NCBI RefSeq assembly: GCF_032362555.1
Contig: NC_083527.1
Span: 5,642,001 to 5,706,000, forward strand
Length of the DNA stretch: 64,000 bases
DNA from: Amyelois transitella
Lineage: Eukaryota; Arthropoda; Insecta; Lepidoptera; Pyralidae
Reading direction: 5' to 3'
Part shown: positions 1 to 13,200 of the stretch, piece after piece
Position numbering within the stretch: position 1 is the first letter of the stretch
Layout of the letters: every line of letters begins with the position of its first letter
Notes under the pieces: generated by a model
Told to the model about the DNA's origin: nothing
Databases searched by the model: none
Seen by the model: only the letters and a program-made list of their open reading frames with translations
Made by a program: the position numbers and the translations under genes

Positions 1-1145
1 AAATAACTTTTGACTGAAGTATTATGAAAGCACAATATATGTGATGAAATTTTTGTATGTATTGTAACTTAATATTTCTCGAAGTGTGTTTTGGTGATAT
101 TATAAAGTAGTATACTGAAAAGCATAACATAAAAGATTTTTTCTTACCAACAAAAATATTTTTCTTTTATTCTCACAAATTCTTGTTTTTTTTTTCAACG
201 GGTTATAGCGAGTTCTACACGGTCAAACGAGTCGAGCAAGTAAACGAGAATTTGTTTGTGATTTAATCAGCGCCATCTAGTGGTACCGCGATGGAACTAA
301 TGCAATTCCTTCCAAATTCGACTTGTGTGATTGAGTAAAACTCACACTAATCATAGAGGTGTGTACTTTAATCGTTATTTTTATTACGAAAGAGGTAACA
401 TTACGCAACAGCTTAAAATTACACTCGTTTAAAAAAAAGTTGTCATGTGCAATCGGGGTCAAATAAAATTGACCTGTTCTTGGTATTATTTCTGTTAAAT
501 TTTTTATGCCTCAAACTGTACTTGCTCACCACAGCTTAATGTTTTTCATGTAACTCTTTATAGAAAGACTTAGGGTAACTACATTTTACTAAGATTGTAT
601 AAAAGTTCACTTGGCTTTAGAATACCAAGATTTTGTCAACTGTAGTTACTCTTAAGATTAGATTATATTAAATGCATTATTAATAAAGTCAGTATAATAA
701 CTGTTTTGTCTTAATTAAGCTGTAATTAAAATAATATAATAATAATAACCGAGTGATTGTACGAGTATATTACAAAACAGGGTCTTGTATTTGAGTCAAT
801 TGTATGACTAGGTCACGATGGCGTTAATATATTTATTGCTTTTGTTTATTGAATTATGTGTAAAGTATTATGATTTAGATATTAAGATTAGTGTAACTGT
901 AATTCAGCATCACAAAATTTAATTTATCTTTGGGACAACTCATTTCGTGTGGTTTGTTCGTATTTATTAATTTTTCAGAGTGCCGGCCCGATACAATTTT
1001 TTGTTTGCAAAGAATTCAATTATAAGTTATGGAGCTCCTTTCGCTAATAATATCAGAGGCTATTTTTTTCTTTGCAACAAATTATTTTACAGTTTCGTCT
1101 GTCAAACATGAAGAATAAACTTAATTTATTAGATAGAAGAATATA
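1..1145. other. AT-rich intergenic stretch, no gene seen
   Basis: No open frame of convincing composition, no splice-bounded exon and no recognisable repeat was found here. The sequence is AT-rich with short homopolymers. Confidence 0.5.
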
Positions 1146-1350
1146 GGCCAGCTCGTTCCCATGTCGTAAAAGGTGACTAAGGGATAGGCTTACAAACTTG
1201 GGATTCTTTTAGGCGATTGGCTGGCAACCTGTCACTATTTGAATCTCAATTCTATCATTAAGCCAAACGGCTGATCGTGGCCTATCAGTCCTTTCAAGAC
1301 TGTTGGCTCTGTCTACCCCGCAAGGGATATGGATGTGATTATATGTATAT
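1146..1350 (+). repeat. SINE-A copy, 5'-truncated
   Basis: This is the first of many copies of one short interspersed element, called SINE-A here. In sense orientation a full copy starts with GTGCCGTGTGGTTCCCGG, runs about 250 bp, and ends in GACGTGATTATATGTATG with a (TATG)n tail. This copy lacks the first 35 bp or so but keeps the middle ('aacctgtcactatttgaatc') and the 'ctctgtctaccccgcaaggg' region. Confidence 0.85.
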
Positions 1351-2510
1351 AATACTGTGTTTTGGAATGAACAGGAACTGAGTTCAATTAAACAAATTGC
1401 GTTGCTCTGAAATGACAAAGTTTTATTTCAGTATTTGGCTACCTATTTAACTATAATACAAATGTAAAATCTTAAAAATAAAATTACATCAACTCACCTG
1501 AAATGACAAAGAAACGACATTCAATGTTTATTCTTTAGATTCTCAATTCCTTTTTATAATAATCAGTAATCCTTGTTATAACAATGTAAATCCCAAATTC
1601 TCATATCACAATAGCGTCGCCATTTTTACCATCTGTTTTATCGACAGTCTTGGACGCCATTACGTAGTAAGATAAAACAGTATCTTATAATGACAATGTA
1701 AAAATATAGCAATAGTAGTTCGCCCTGCAACTTTCTTCTCCCAAATCAGTATATTAAAAAGTAGGAATAATTATATAAGGAGATTTATCATTTTATGGTA
1801 AAGCTCCGTGTCCCTTATATAAAAAAATATATAAATATGTCCCTCAAGGCTGGCCAGCCTTCTTTTTACATGCATTTAGTCCAGAATATTAATTCTCTTT
1901 AAGTTCGCCGTCATCGTGAAAAGAATTGAAACTTGAATACTGAGTAGCTTTTAATATTAAGAATTAAAATATATGTATAATATACTTTATTACTGTGGCT
2001 TCATTTTATAGGGTTTCGATACACGTAATTAATCAATGACGCTGTTACACTGCTGTTTAAAATTATACTAACATCGTTACCATAAAAAAAATAGCGTTAT
2101 GGTCAATCGATTTGGCTGTTCACTTATTTTTGTTAGTATTTTAAAATAGCAGTTTTATGCCTCATTAATGCTCATTTTGTTTGAAATAGATCGATATTCT
2201 TATCTTTTAGTTACCAGGGGACTGTTTATAAAACGCTTGTGGATCCTCTGAGCTGAAAAATGGCAGGAGCTGATAGATAACCCTTAAAATAGCGCCATCT
2301 AGTGTCTACGTCTAATAGCTGTGTCGCTGTAGTATATAGTACAAACGCTACTGTACTTCTTAAAATATAAGTTGTTTAAAATGACGGCAGGACAAATTAA
2401 TGACTATGATTGATATGATGAAGCGAAAAAGATAGAACATAAAAAATTATGAATTTAGCAGATGTCATTCAAATCATCTTATAATTTAAGAAGTATAAAT
2501 GGACTTACTG
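1351..2510. other. AT-rich intergenic stretch, no gene seen
   Basis: Neither strand shows a coding exon or a repeat that recurs elsewhere in the window. Confidence 0.45.
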
Positions 2511-2650
2511 TGCGGGACTAGCATTGCCTGCGAGACGACGTTTTTATCGCGCGGTTAAAATATCTTGTTCGTTTCACGTATTAATAAAAAGCGAAACAGC
2601 TACAGTTTATCGCGCGATAAAAACGGCGTCGCGCGTGCCTTGCTATCCAC
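2511..2650. repeat. Palindromic MITE-like repeat
   Basis: Two inverted arms face each other: 2536-2553 (cgacgtttttatcgcgcg) and 2611-2631, whose reverse complement nearly matches it. The spacer includes 'aaaaagcgaaacagctacag'. Related sequence recurs at 11445-11695 and 16480-16640, with the same 'tcgcgcgataaa' arms and 'gcgaaac' core. It looks like a small non-autonomous DNA element. Superfamily unknown. Confidence 0.55.
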
Positions 2651-2732
2651 TTGATATCTACTTTGCGCTTTGAAATTCGGTAGAGAACCATTGAACGTTA
2701 AGTATTTGCCGGTTGCAATCAAGTTGCAGGTC

Positions 2733-2838
2733 ATACATACATATGGTCACGTCTATATCCCTTGCGGGGTAGACAGAGCCAACAGTCTTGAAAAGACTGA
2801 ATGGCCACGTTCAGCTATTTGGCTTAATAAAAGAATTT
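2733..2838 (-). repeat. SINE-A 3' fragment
   Basis: The tail (catacatacatatgg on plus) and about 85 bp of the SINE-A 3' region are present up to 'ggcttaataaaagaattt'. The rest is missing. Confidence 0.8.
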
Positions 2839-3639
2839 AATTGTAGGTCTTATGGCAACCGAAGTGATCAGATTATTTTAAATGCAATTTCCTTACCTTG
2901 CGACAAGTTGCAGCTATCAAATTTCCATTATTCCACGTCACAGTAATAAAAATAATGTGAACATAATAGTATTGAAAATAATAAGCGAATTTGTATTACA
3001 TAATAAAAACACAATAATATATTCTTAGATGTAAGTTGTTTTGTTGTACTTAGGATTAATAGAGTATTTAATATATATATAATTATGATAAAGACTTTTT
3101 ATGTATTCGACTTTCATTTTAATTTGTTGACCGTATAATATAGATCTTCTTGCTTTGGTTTTTATTTATTTTTATTCCATTTTTGTACATATTAGAATAT
3201 TTTGTGCTCAAGTAGTTTAAATAGTGAAAGACATTATGTAACATTAAAATAAGTTTTAATTTGCTTTTTTAAGCATTCAAACGTGTATTTGAAGAATCTA
3301 AACATTCCACTAAATGTGATATATTTATTTTAGTGGTTATCTATATGAAAGCATCCAATCTTTAAGAAAAACAAATCTCTCTCTATTCAGATTCTTCTTC
3401 TTGTTGTCATGAATTAGTTTAATAATTAATATTTCATAATTAAAAATATTTTTTTATATTGGCATTGCCAGCCATCTAATTCAGAGTCATAATGTGCAGA
3501 TCATCAAAAAGTTATATACAACGTGAACATATTTAAGTTTTACAAGTGTCTGTACTTTATGGTACAGTCAGGGATACAAAAATCTTCATGTATATTATGC
3601 CTACTGTACATTTCATTTCCATATTCTTATCTTGGATGT

Positions 3640-3766
3640 TTATCTATATAAGTATTTATTGAAAAATATAGTATTGTTGAGTTAGTATCTCGGAACACAA
3701 GTCTCGAACTTCGAGGCTAACTTAATCTGTGAAATCTGTCCCGTGTATATTTATTTTATTTTATAT
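3640..3766 (+). repeat. SINE-B tail fragment (tRNA-derived family)
   Basis: The body and tail of SINE-B are seen ('gttgagttagtatctcg', 'gaggctaacttaatctgtg', 'tgtcccgt') without the tRNA-like head. Complete copies at 50476 and 36862 show where the head would lie. Confidence 0.75.
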
Positions 3767-4185
3767 ATTCAAGTGTCAATTGAAATGTACTCTTTTCTGC
3801 ATTATCTTATTGTTATCACTAAGTAGAACACTAGTTGAATTCGCAAATGTAATCATTAGTTGTAATGTAAGTACAATTGTAACCAAATCAATTTTAAAAT
3901 TGGTGACTGGTGCATGTAATTTGTAATTGAAGATGTAAATTTGGAATATCCATATTGGATCTCATAAATACTTATCTAATGTCGTAACTACGAGTAGTTG
4001 GTCGAAGGAAAATGTGTCATAATTTTTTTTGACATACGTAATCATCTTTTTTATGACGTTTTACTCATTTATTTATGCAAAAAGATGATTATGCCAAAAA
4101 AAAGTTATGACTATAAAATTTATGCAAGCCAATATGGACTCCCTTGGTGGTATTTGGGTATTAATTTCTGTTAGAACAAAACCAA

Positions 4186-4356
4186 CAGCCAACAGTCTTA
4201 AAATGACTGAAAGTTCACGTTCAGCTGTGTGGCTTTATGACGCAATTAAAATTCAAATAGTGACAGGTTTCTAGCCCATAGCCTACAAGAGGAATCCCAA
4301 GTTTATAAGTCTATTACTTAGTCGCCTTTTACGACATCCATAGAAAAGATATGGAG
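4186..4356 (-). repeat. SINE-A fragment, diverged
   Basis: Recognisable from 'ccaacagtcttaaaatgact' through 'tcgccttttacgacatcc' but with many substitutions. No tail is preserved. Confidence 0.75.
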
Positions 4357-4896
4357 AAGTATGCTACCGCTAGAAGGGTCACGATTTTTGTAACCTGTTT
4401 GTATGTCTATGTTAAAATAATGTATTGTTGGGTAGACCTTTTGGAAAAATGCAGATACCGTGCTCAGCGCACAAGTTGAGCCAAAATGGAGGTAGACTGC
4501 GCAGGCGCATTGCGTTTAAGTAGACTTGCGTGCCGGGCATTAACGTACGTCAAAGGTAAAAAATGGCTTTTTGTAGTTAAATTATAAGTAGAAAGTAAAC
4601 AAAATGAAGTAAAAATCATGCGTATTGGTTGGTGTCTGAGCAGAAATGAGTTCCCAGGATACGTTGCCAAAACTATAACCAAAAAGTATGTATTTTTATA
4701 ATGATTTTAGTTAATTTTTGCATCGTTTTGTTAATTATACGTTGTCCGTCCCTGTTCGCATGTTATTTTTGTTGAAACAATTGTAATGGAAAATAAATGA
4801 ATCGTGAAGTAATTTTGCATGCGTTTTACTTTATAGGGTTCATCGTATGGATTAACAATATTCAGCTTTTTTTAAATAAAATACAAATAATCATGT

Positions 4897-5111
4897 CTTT
4901 TCCCTTTTGCGGGGTAGACAGATCCAACAGTCTTCAAAAGACTGATAGGTCACGTTTAGCTTTTAATAATGATAGAAATGAATTCGAATAGTGACAGTTC
5001 GCTAGCCAATCGCCTAAAAGAATAATAACCAAGTTTATAAGCTTATCCCTTTGTCGCCTTTTGCTATACCCATGTGAAAGAGATGGAGTGGCCATATTCT
5101 TTTTTCTATAT
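4897..5111 (-). repeat. SINE-A copy
   Basis: Near-complete element. The 3' part begins at 'cccttttgcggggtagacag' and the head ends at 'ctatatgtgccg'. It lies head to tail with the next copy only 26 bp away. Confidence 0.85.
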
Positions 5112-5137
5112 GTGCCGAAAACTAATTTAATAAACAT

Positions 5138-5394
5138 ACATACATACATATGTTCACGTCTATATCACTTGCGGGGTAGACAGAGCCAATAGTCTTGAAA
5201 GGACTGAATGGCCACGTTCAGCTATTTGGCTTAATGATAGAATTGAGATTCAAATAGTGACAGGTTGCTAGCCCATCGCCTAAAAAAGAATCCCAAGTTT
5301 GTAAGCCTATCCCTTAGTCGCCTTTTACGACATCCATGGGAAAGAGATGGAGTGGTCCTATTCTTTTTTGTATTGGTACCGGGAACCACACGGC
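5138..5394 (-). repeat. SINE-A full-length copy
   Basis: Complete from the (CATA)n tail on plus at 5138 to the head 'ccgggaaccacacggca' at 5394. It serves as a reference copy for the family, about 255 bp. Confidence 0.9.
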
Positions 5395-6693
5395 AAATTA
5401 ATTTATTATTTAATAATTTAATAAAACAACAAAAATATTTAACTACTTAGGTATCATATTTATTATTCATCTGAAGGCAAGAATTGTAACACATAATATG
5501 TACATTCAGTGCTTACATCTACGTGTATGGCTAACGTTTGTACAAATATCACAACAGCGAAAATAATATCGTTTTAAAGCTGTCTTGTAGCTATCACTGG
5601 CGGCCATCTTGTGAAAATAAACAATGCTTTTTTTTTAAATTAATTTATAGGGTTTCAGATATTCAACTTTGTTATGGCGCAGTTTCTATGGCGTCTCATT
5701 GTTATTCTAAGTGTTTTAAATAGTTGTAAATTTCACAAATATCTTTTTAATTACTGGAAAACTATATGCAAATCCGTAAAGTAGTTCCAATATGTAATGA
5801 GTAATAAATATACACACATCAGTATGATTAATATTAGACTTGAATAAATTAATAATAAATTGTTTACTTTCATAGAAGATGCCTTAATCAATTTATACTT
5901 TTGTTAAAATTGTGACATTAGTATCTATCATCTATAAATTATAAAAGATTTCTGTTTGAGAAACAATGAGTATTGAAGTGATGAATTCGGCAATTAAACA
6001 AAAAAAAGAAAATAAATGAAAATAATATTTACTAGATAATCTGGATATGAAAAATATAACTTAAATCGCATTGTAAAATGTAAATTAAATCGCATTATAT
6101 AATACGGGCGTAAATAAAAATCTGTACTAAAAATTACAAATTCTAAGCGCTACTTATTAATATACTCGTAGCAACTTAATACGCCTTAAAGATAAAATTA
6201 GCATTGTGTCGTGTACACCAAAAGATCAATGTCGCCAAAACGGGCGACATAAATTTCAATGACATAATTGGAATATTACATAACATTTTCGTACATAATT
6301 CCTGTTTCACATTACATTTTATACATACAAAATATGCAAAAAGAATATTATGCAAAAGAAAAATATTTTATTCAGATTTAAATTATGCCATTTAAATTTA
6401 TCTGACAATGTTAAGACGATTCTAACCTAACCGATAGTTATGAACGCCTAATAAGCAAAAACATTTCGAATAGATCACAGATCCTTCCTTTTTGCTACAA
6501 TTACTAATAATTACAATGATAGAGAATTTGTGACGTCACAAAAAACTTGTGCGATTTTTTTTTATAATACATTTATAAGCGTATTCATTACAGAAAGCAT
6601 TGTCTAATACTATCATATTTTTTATTTAACTTATAATTAAAATTAATAAACACAGTTCAATAAATATACGGTACGAATTGTAGATTGGGCTAG

Positions 6694-6870
6694 ACTCGAA
6701 GTAAGTTCAAGACTTGTGTTAAGGGATACTAACTCAACGATAATATATTTTAAAGTAAATACTATGATAAAAATCTAAGACCCAGGTCGATAAAGACAAA
6801 GTTTGTTTGTTTTCATGACCTGGGTTCAGAGGCAAAGGCGCTACTGTGCCGAAGAGGTAGAAATAATAAA
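6694..6870 (-). repeat. SINE-B copy, degenerate
   Basis: The order matches other minus-strand SINE-B copies: 'actcgaagtaagttcaagac', 'atactaactcaacgat', 'aagacccagg', then a decayed tRNA-like head around 6829-6870. The internal B-box region is largely lost. Confidence 0.6.
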
Positions 6871-8943
6871 TTAAAAATATATTTTTTAATACCTTACATC
6901 AGATAAACTCTCTCTTCTATTACATATTTTAATAAATAAATTTTTAACTGTAATGTGTACACATAAATGGAAGACAAATAAATCTGTTTATAACGTCTGA
7001 ATTTGGACAAAAAGGGGCAAGATTACAAATTATGAAATAAAACAATATGTAAAAAAATCCTATCAGATCCGAAAATTACCTTAATGTTACTATAAGAGTA
7101 ATAAGTAAAAAAAATAAGTGTTGTCATGTAAATTTTCGTTTATTATTATGTATTTTAATGCGAGAAATCGATAAATAAAACGTAACAAGCTTCGCGGCAC
7201 CTTTGGGAACGGCACAGGATTTTTGCTACATATTGTACGAATTGCATTACAAAACAATTATTTTTATAGATATTTTTATTCTTATACAGATGGTAAATCT
7301 AATAAATTATTTACTTTTACTGAACGTGATTAGGGATCAAAGATAAAAAGTTACAGTATTATTATAATAATTAACTACGTGTTATTCTAATTTCACTTAC
7401 AATGGCTTAATTTTTAATATTTTTATATATAAAATAAATGATAATACTGAAAAATAAATAAACTTGATTCTAATCAGTAAATGCTTCACATGCCTACTTA
7501 TAATTATTTTCAATGTCATGTTATTTCAAAGTAATTTATAAAAATCCTACAAATTATACGCGCATAAAAAGTCTAGATAAAACATGTTAATTTGTAGGCA
7601 AGTTTAGGCTATTACCCTACATTATTTAAGACGGCAACATGGCTAAAACAATATTATTATCAAATATTATTGCAATATAATTGATTTGAGTATTATTCTA
7701 GAATTTCAATCATGAACATCATCATATTTTTTTAAAGTGGCGAATTAGTTTATTTTCATTTGATCTTTATAACCTGGAAAGTAACTGTCTCTCAGTTTCA
7801 CTTTTCAACCTAACCTATTTTGTTGTAATTTAGTACAGGCATAGACTAATAAAAATACTGATAGGACCATGCGGTATTGCCAACATCAATAATGACTTTT
7901 TTACAAAGCGGCGCAAAGTAGAATGGCCGAATTTTGCAAGAAACCATTTACACTATTACGCCTAATAAAGCAATGTATTTTTAATTGATCTTAATTAATA
8001 TGACTGTAGTCAAAATATATGTACTTCTTGTATGATATGTTACCAAAATATTGTATGCCGGTGCATTTCATACTTTTTTTACATACGACAAAAGTTTATA
8101 GTGAGAATATATATTTTATGTATTTATTTTTTATTATATAAGTTTGCGATTCTGTCTTATTGAGTCAGCTGAGTCTACTAGACCAATCTTCATGAAATAT
8201 CACACACACATAGATAAAGAGTACTGAGAAGGATGAGTATCTTTCACCCCGTAAAAAGTATTTTTTTACAATATTTAAGTATCGCGAGGGAAATCTAGTG
8301 ATATTTATAACGTTGTGCTTAATATTTTTATACATAGGTTTTAATTATAAATTACACTATGAGTATGTTAAATCACAATTTTGATTAACAATTTTATATA
8401 TTGCTTACAGATAGGCTTCGTTTTTCTTTAAATACTAAGTATGTGAAATATATTAAAATGATTCATGAGTAAATACTTCTGTCATAAATAGTAAACAGAA
8501 TTTATTTTCTTAATATTTTGATAAAGCATGTTGTGTATGCCTTTTTGTAAACTGCTTTTTTATTTGTAAATGTTGCTTGGAAAATTAAATATAATTATAT
8601 TGGACAAAACACAATAGGTGCCTATGTGATAAAAAATCAGACATGTTTAAAAAAAAATTAATATTTTTTTTAAACACAGAACGACATAGCCCGGTACGTA
8701 AGAGGATGATGAATATTATAATTATCATATGAATATTATATATACAATACAATTATTTATGATTATATTTTTTTTATTGGAATGTACTTATTATCTTGCG
8801 TCTTAATTGGCAAAAATATTACGTTCTTTGACACCCTAAGTTGTACCACAATCCCTTGTTTTATTTTATGTAACCTCTTTGTTAAGAGATTTGGCAAAGT
8901 TTTCACGCCTTGAGAAAACTCTTCAATTTAGAAATAAATGTAA

Positions 8944-9075
8944 ATCCCTACCAATATTATAAATGCGAAAGTAACTCTGTCTGTTATGCATTCACGCCTA
9001 AACCACTGAACCGATTTTAATGAAATTTGGTACAGACATATACTTAGTTGACCCTGAAGGAGAACATACATGCTA
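8944..9075 (+). mobile_element. Helitron left-end fragment
   Basis: It begins TCCCTACCAATATTATAAAT after an A and continues with the familiar 'aaaccactgaaccgatttt' and 'gaaatttggtacagacat' region of lepidopteran Helitrons. No CTAG right end follows nearby, so only the 5' part is claimed. Confidence 0.65.
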
Positions 9076-10087
9076 TTTGAAGCTTCAATATTTTAACCAA
9101 ATATCGTAGCACCAAATGCGTGCGCTTTTTTTTGTAATTGAAACAAAAAAAAAATACACGTCAATACAATTGCTCATTGGTGAAATAAACTCAAAATTTA
9201 TTTAACAAATGTTCGCGCGATTTTCCCACTTTCCGTTTCAGAGTTTTGTTTTTCAGAGATCTCTGACATTTTATAAGGCAAGATGATACACAATTTTTAT
9301 GTAGTATATTAACACTTATTTTATATTTGACCGAATCAAATGCAAATTCTTTGGTTAATTTCGGCTCGCATGTGAAAGTCGCCGTACAATACTATATCCT
9401 AATATCAAGTCAATAAACCTTGTATCACATAACTATTAATTATTTTAGTAGTATTTCCACTAATTAGGAGTAAACATTCCTCCGTGCTCCTTTCTTCTAG
9501 AATCTAATTTTAAGAAAAATCTAATTTTCAACACCCTAAAGATTTATTATTCATTGACATTTTAACGCATTTATTTATATTATTTTTAAATAACGAGTAT
9601 TTTAAATTTTGTTTTCATTTGACAGATGTTAAAAAAATATTTAATACGGCTCTGGATACGAATAAGTAATTTAATGACGTTCACAACTGTCAAACGATAA
9701 TTACATTTTACTACTACTAGCAACTGCAACGACACAAAATTGTGTAATTATTTCGTTTCCAGACGACTTTCAACCTTATGATACTAATGGTAAGATTCAA
9801 ATACCTAACTTTAGGCAACAGCGGCTAAAGTTTCTTTGATTCGAATTCTTAATTCCAGAACAAGATTTATTTATTCGGAAACAATGTCCAAAGAGACTTT
9901 CAACCTTTAGGTGATTTGCTTGAATTTTAACCTTTAAACTGTAGCCATAAGTTTGAATATACCATGGCTATATGCGATGAAACCGTAATTGCGCCACAAA
10001 ACTTAAGATTTTGTGTTTTCCGTTGGTCTTTTATCATTTTAAAATTGTTACAAACCCTTTAACTTGGATGAATTACTTATTTTGAAG

Positions 10088-10185
10088 CGAAACGGAAGAT
10101 TTTCCGCCAGGCTAGATTTTCTGCCTGGAGAACCGCGTGAGAGACGATGTTAAACTTTGCTTGCGCGATTTAGTATCTTCGCCAC
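10088..10185. repeat. Dispersed repeat F, copy 1
   Basis: The segment 'ccgccaggctag...tgcctgg.gaaccgcg...cgatgtt...aaactttgcttgcgcgattt' occurs again at 37262-37385. The first half can fold back on itself (ccaggct/tgcctgg). It lies just beyond the stop codon of the SH3BP5 gene, so it would be in the 3' UTR. Class unknown. Confidence 0.55.
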
Positions 10186-10259
10186 TATTGGGTGATTGGC
10201 TTGGCATACTTCGCTGTGATTGGCTAACGGCGTATGACGTAGAGATATTGGCATTATAT

Positions 10260-13200
10260 TCAATACCGTGCCTCGGGCGACTGTGGCGACCTGGGTTGCC
10301 TTACCGCGACTCCTGCCAGCCTCTCGCATACAGCTTCGAGTTGAGCGTCCAGCATGAGAGAAGCTATTTGATCGTCTGTCAGCATTTCGACACTGTAATT
10401 ATGAAAAAACGGTCAAGCGCGAATTAGTTGGATTCGGACATTAAATATTCCGTAACATGTAAAGTCAATCAAGAGAAAGACTAATAAATGTGTGATTCTT
10501 CTAACAGTTAGTCACTTGTGGCTTATGATAGAATTGAGATTTAAATAATGACAGGTTGCTAGCCCATCGCCAAAAAGAAGAATCCCAAGTTTATAAGTGT
10601 AGCGGCCGTTCAGCCTCCTTGGTCAAACAGACTGTTTCACTTGACATTTTAGTTGACCAAAACCGACTGACAGACTGATGAAAAAAAAGGACAATCAAAA
10701 TTTGACTAAGAGAACAATAAGAAGACGCCTTGAACAGCCAAAATTCTGTTTAATTCAGACACGACCTAACAGACCTTCCCGTTCCGCCCGTTCAATAAGC
10801 CTATCCCTTAGTCGCCTTTTACAAAATCCATTTAAACGAGATGGAGTGGTCCTATTCTTTTTTTATTAGTGCCGGGAACCGCACGGCGCTCGTGATCACA
10901 AATGCATTATATACATACCTGGCCCTGCTGTCGGTGTCGGAGTGGCCGTCGGAGGAGCCCTGCCGCGGCGAGGCGGCGCGCCGCGGGGAGCGGGGCGCCG
11001 ACGTCGACCCGCGCCGCTCGCCGAACAGAGATAAACCTATATCATTTAGATACATACATACATACATATAATCACGTCTATATCCCTTGCGGGGTAGACA
11101 GAGCTAACAGTCTTGTAGACTGATAGGCCACGTTCAGTTATTTGGCTTTAAGATAGAATTGAGATTCTAATAGTGACGGGTTGCTAGCCCATCGCCTAAA
11201 AGAAGAATTTCAAGTTTATAAGCCTACCCCTTAGTCGCCTTTTACGACATCCATGGGAGAGTGATGGAGTGGTCCTATTCTTTTTTTATATTTGGTGCCG
11301 GGAACCACACGGCACATCATTTAGATGTGTTACGATATAACATCATCAAATTTGTCCGCGTTCGAAAATGTATCTAAATATATATTACAATAAAGCGCAC
11401 AATCCTTAAATATAAAAAACTATCATCAGCGGGGCGAATAAGGCTCGAGCCACGCCGTTATTATCGCGCGAGAAACAATACTACTGGGGCAGATATAGTA
11501 GCTTAAATTTCTATAAAGTTACAAAGATTTACAGACTTGTTTAAACACATTTCAAAGAATTTACTTTCAAAACAATTTCACTCCAAGTACTATCGTTGTT
11601 TCGCTTTTCATTATGACGTAAAACGAGACAGCGATAGTTTTTCGCGCGATAAACGCCCACGCGCTTGCTTTACTACGGGGGCAGTATCTTGTTATAATGC
11701 GTCTTAACCAGATCTCCTTCCCATTGCAATTTCCGCCCTAAAGCAAGTGTTTCTATACAAGGATCCTACAAAACCTTTAGAACTTTAAATTCTAGAATAT
11801 TTGAAAGACTAAGGATGCAGTGGAAATGAGAGCGTTAAGGAGTATGATGGGTATGAAATTGAGTGTCCGGATAAGGAACAGCGTGATAAGGGAATGTTGT
11901 GATGTGAAAGAAGATGTAGTTACAGGAATAGAAAAGGGTATGTTAAGATGGTTTTGTCATGTGGAGAGGATGAATGAAAGCAGGTTGACTAAGCAGATAT
12001 ACAAGGAGAGTGTGGAGGGAAAGGTCGGAGTGGGAAGACCTAGACGAACGTATCTTGTTCAAATTAAGGACGTCCTGGCAAAGGGTCAGGTCAAGAGTAC
12101 CCGAAACCGCCGAGCTTGCACGAAGAGAGTTACAAATGTGGATGAAGCGAAGGAAGTGTGCAGAGATCGTGGCAAGTGGAAAGATGTAGTCTCTACGGGA
12201 AAGAAGCGTGATTTTATATATGTATGTATGTATGTAGAAAGACTTTTTATTCTTACAAATTTCAAAGAAACTCACCTTGAAACATTTCCTTCATTTTCTC
12301 TCCAGTATCGTGTAATATTGCGTCCAAACTAGGCCTCCTCCCCTTTTCAAGTTCCGCCTTAAGACAGGCGTTTCTGTCCACGGACCTTATAATCCGCCTT
12401 GGGGAGGCCGCGGAGACTTTGGACTCCATGGGACTCGGCGGGGAGGACTTGTCGGGCGAAGACCGGGGGCGGAGCGAGCATTTCTCGAAGCTGACCTAAC
12501 AATTTAAAGGTATTCATATATACCTACACAGAAAGCGATCCGTAATCCATCATCCATAGAAAAAATCATGTTAAAAAATTGATATTGGATTGATTTTTAC
12601 TCCGTCTTCTGAATCACAAGCAATATATAGGTACTTAGAATGTGAAAAAAATTGGACAAATCATGGGCTCTTTTCGAATACTGTCAACAGATGTATGTCC
12701 CAGCACCGATAAAAAAGAATAGGACCACTCCGTCTCATTCCCATGGATGTCGTAAAGGCGAATAAGGGATAGGCTTATAAACTTGGGATTCTTCTTTTAT
12801 GGGCTAGCAACCTGTAACTATTTGAATCTCAATTCTATCATAAAGCCAAACAGCTGAACGTGGTCTATCAGTCTTTTCAAGACTGTTGGCTCTGTCTACC
12901 CCGCAAAGGATATAGACGTGATTATATGTAGGTATGTTGATGATAAGAAAACTTAAATATGTTTTGACATTATTCAGTTTAGTGTTCAATCTACCCTTCA
13001 TCTTTTATTTGGTGGCTGAACGTTATTTATTGTCGCCTCTCACCTTTCCTTCTACACTATGGTCATACAGCTCGTCTACTTTGTCTGTGATAGTTGAGAT
13101 AGGTAAGAATTACTATTATAAGATTTTAGTATATAGTTTGTCTATACTTACTTCTTTAGACCTGAAGCAATCTTCTATCTTGTCTATGGTATCTAAGAGT

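Larger units (their letters stand above)
5395..10087. other. Gene-poor AT-rich intergenic region
   Basis: There are 4.7 kb without a supported gene. Short AT-rich open frames lack codon bias and splice context. A diverged SINE-B (6694-6870) and a Helitron left end (8944-9075) are the only repeats recognised. The 3' UTR of the SH3BP5 gene, read on the minus strand, probably occupies the right end. AATAAA-type signals on minus fall near 9866-9877. Confidence 0.5.

Noticed and set aside
11820-12332. A 170-codon plus-strand frame next to SH3BP5 exon 7
   Set aside because: It is the C-terminal coding part of an inserted RTE-like LINE running on into tail and exon antisense, not a host gene.
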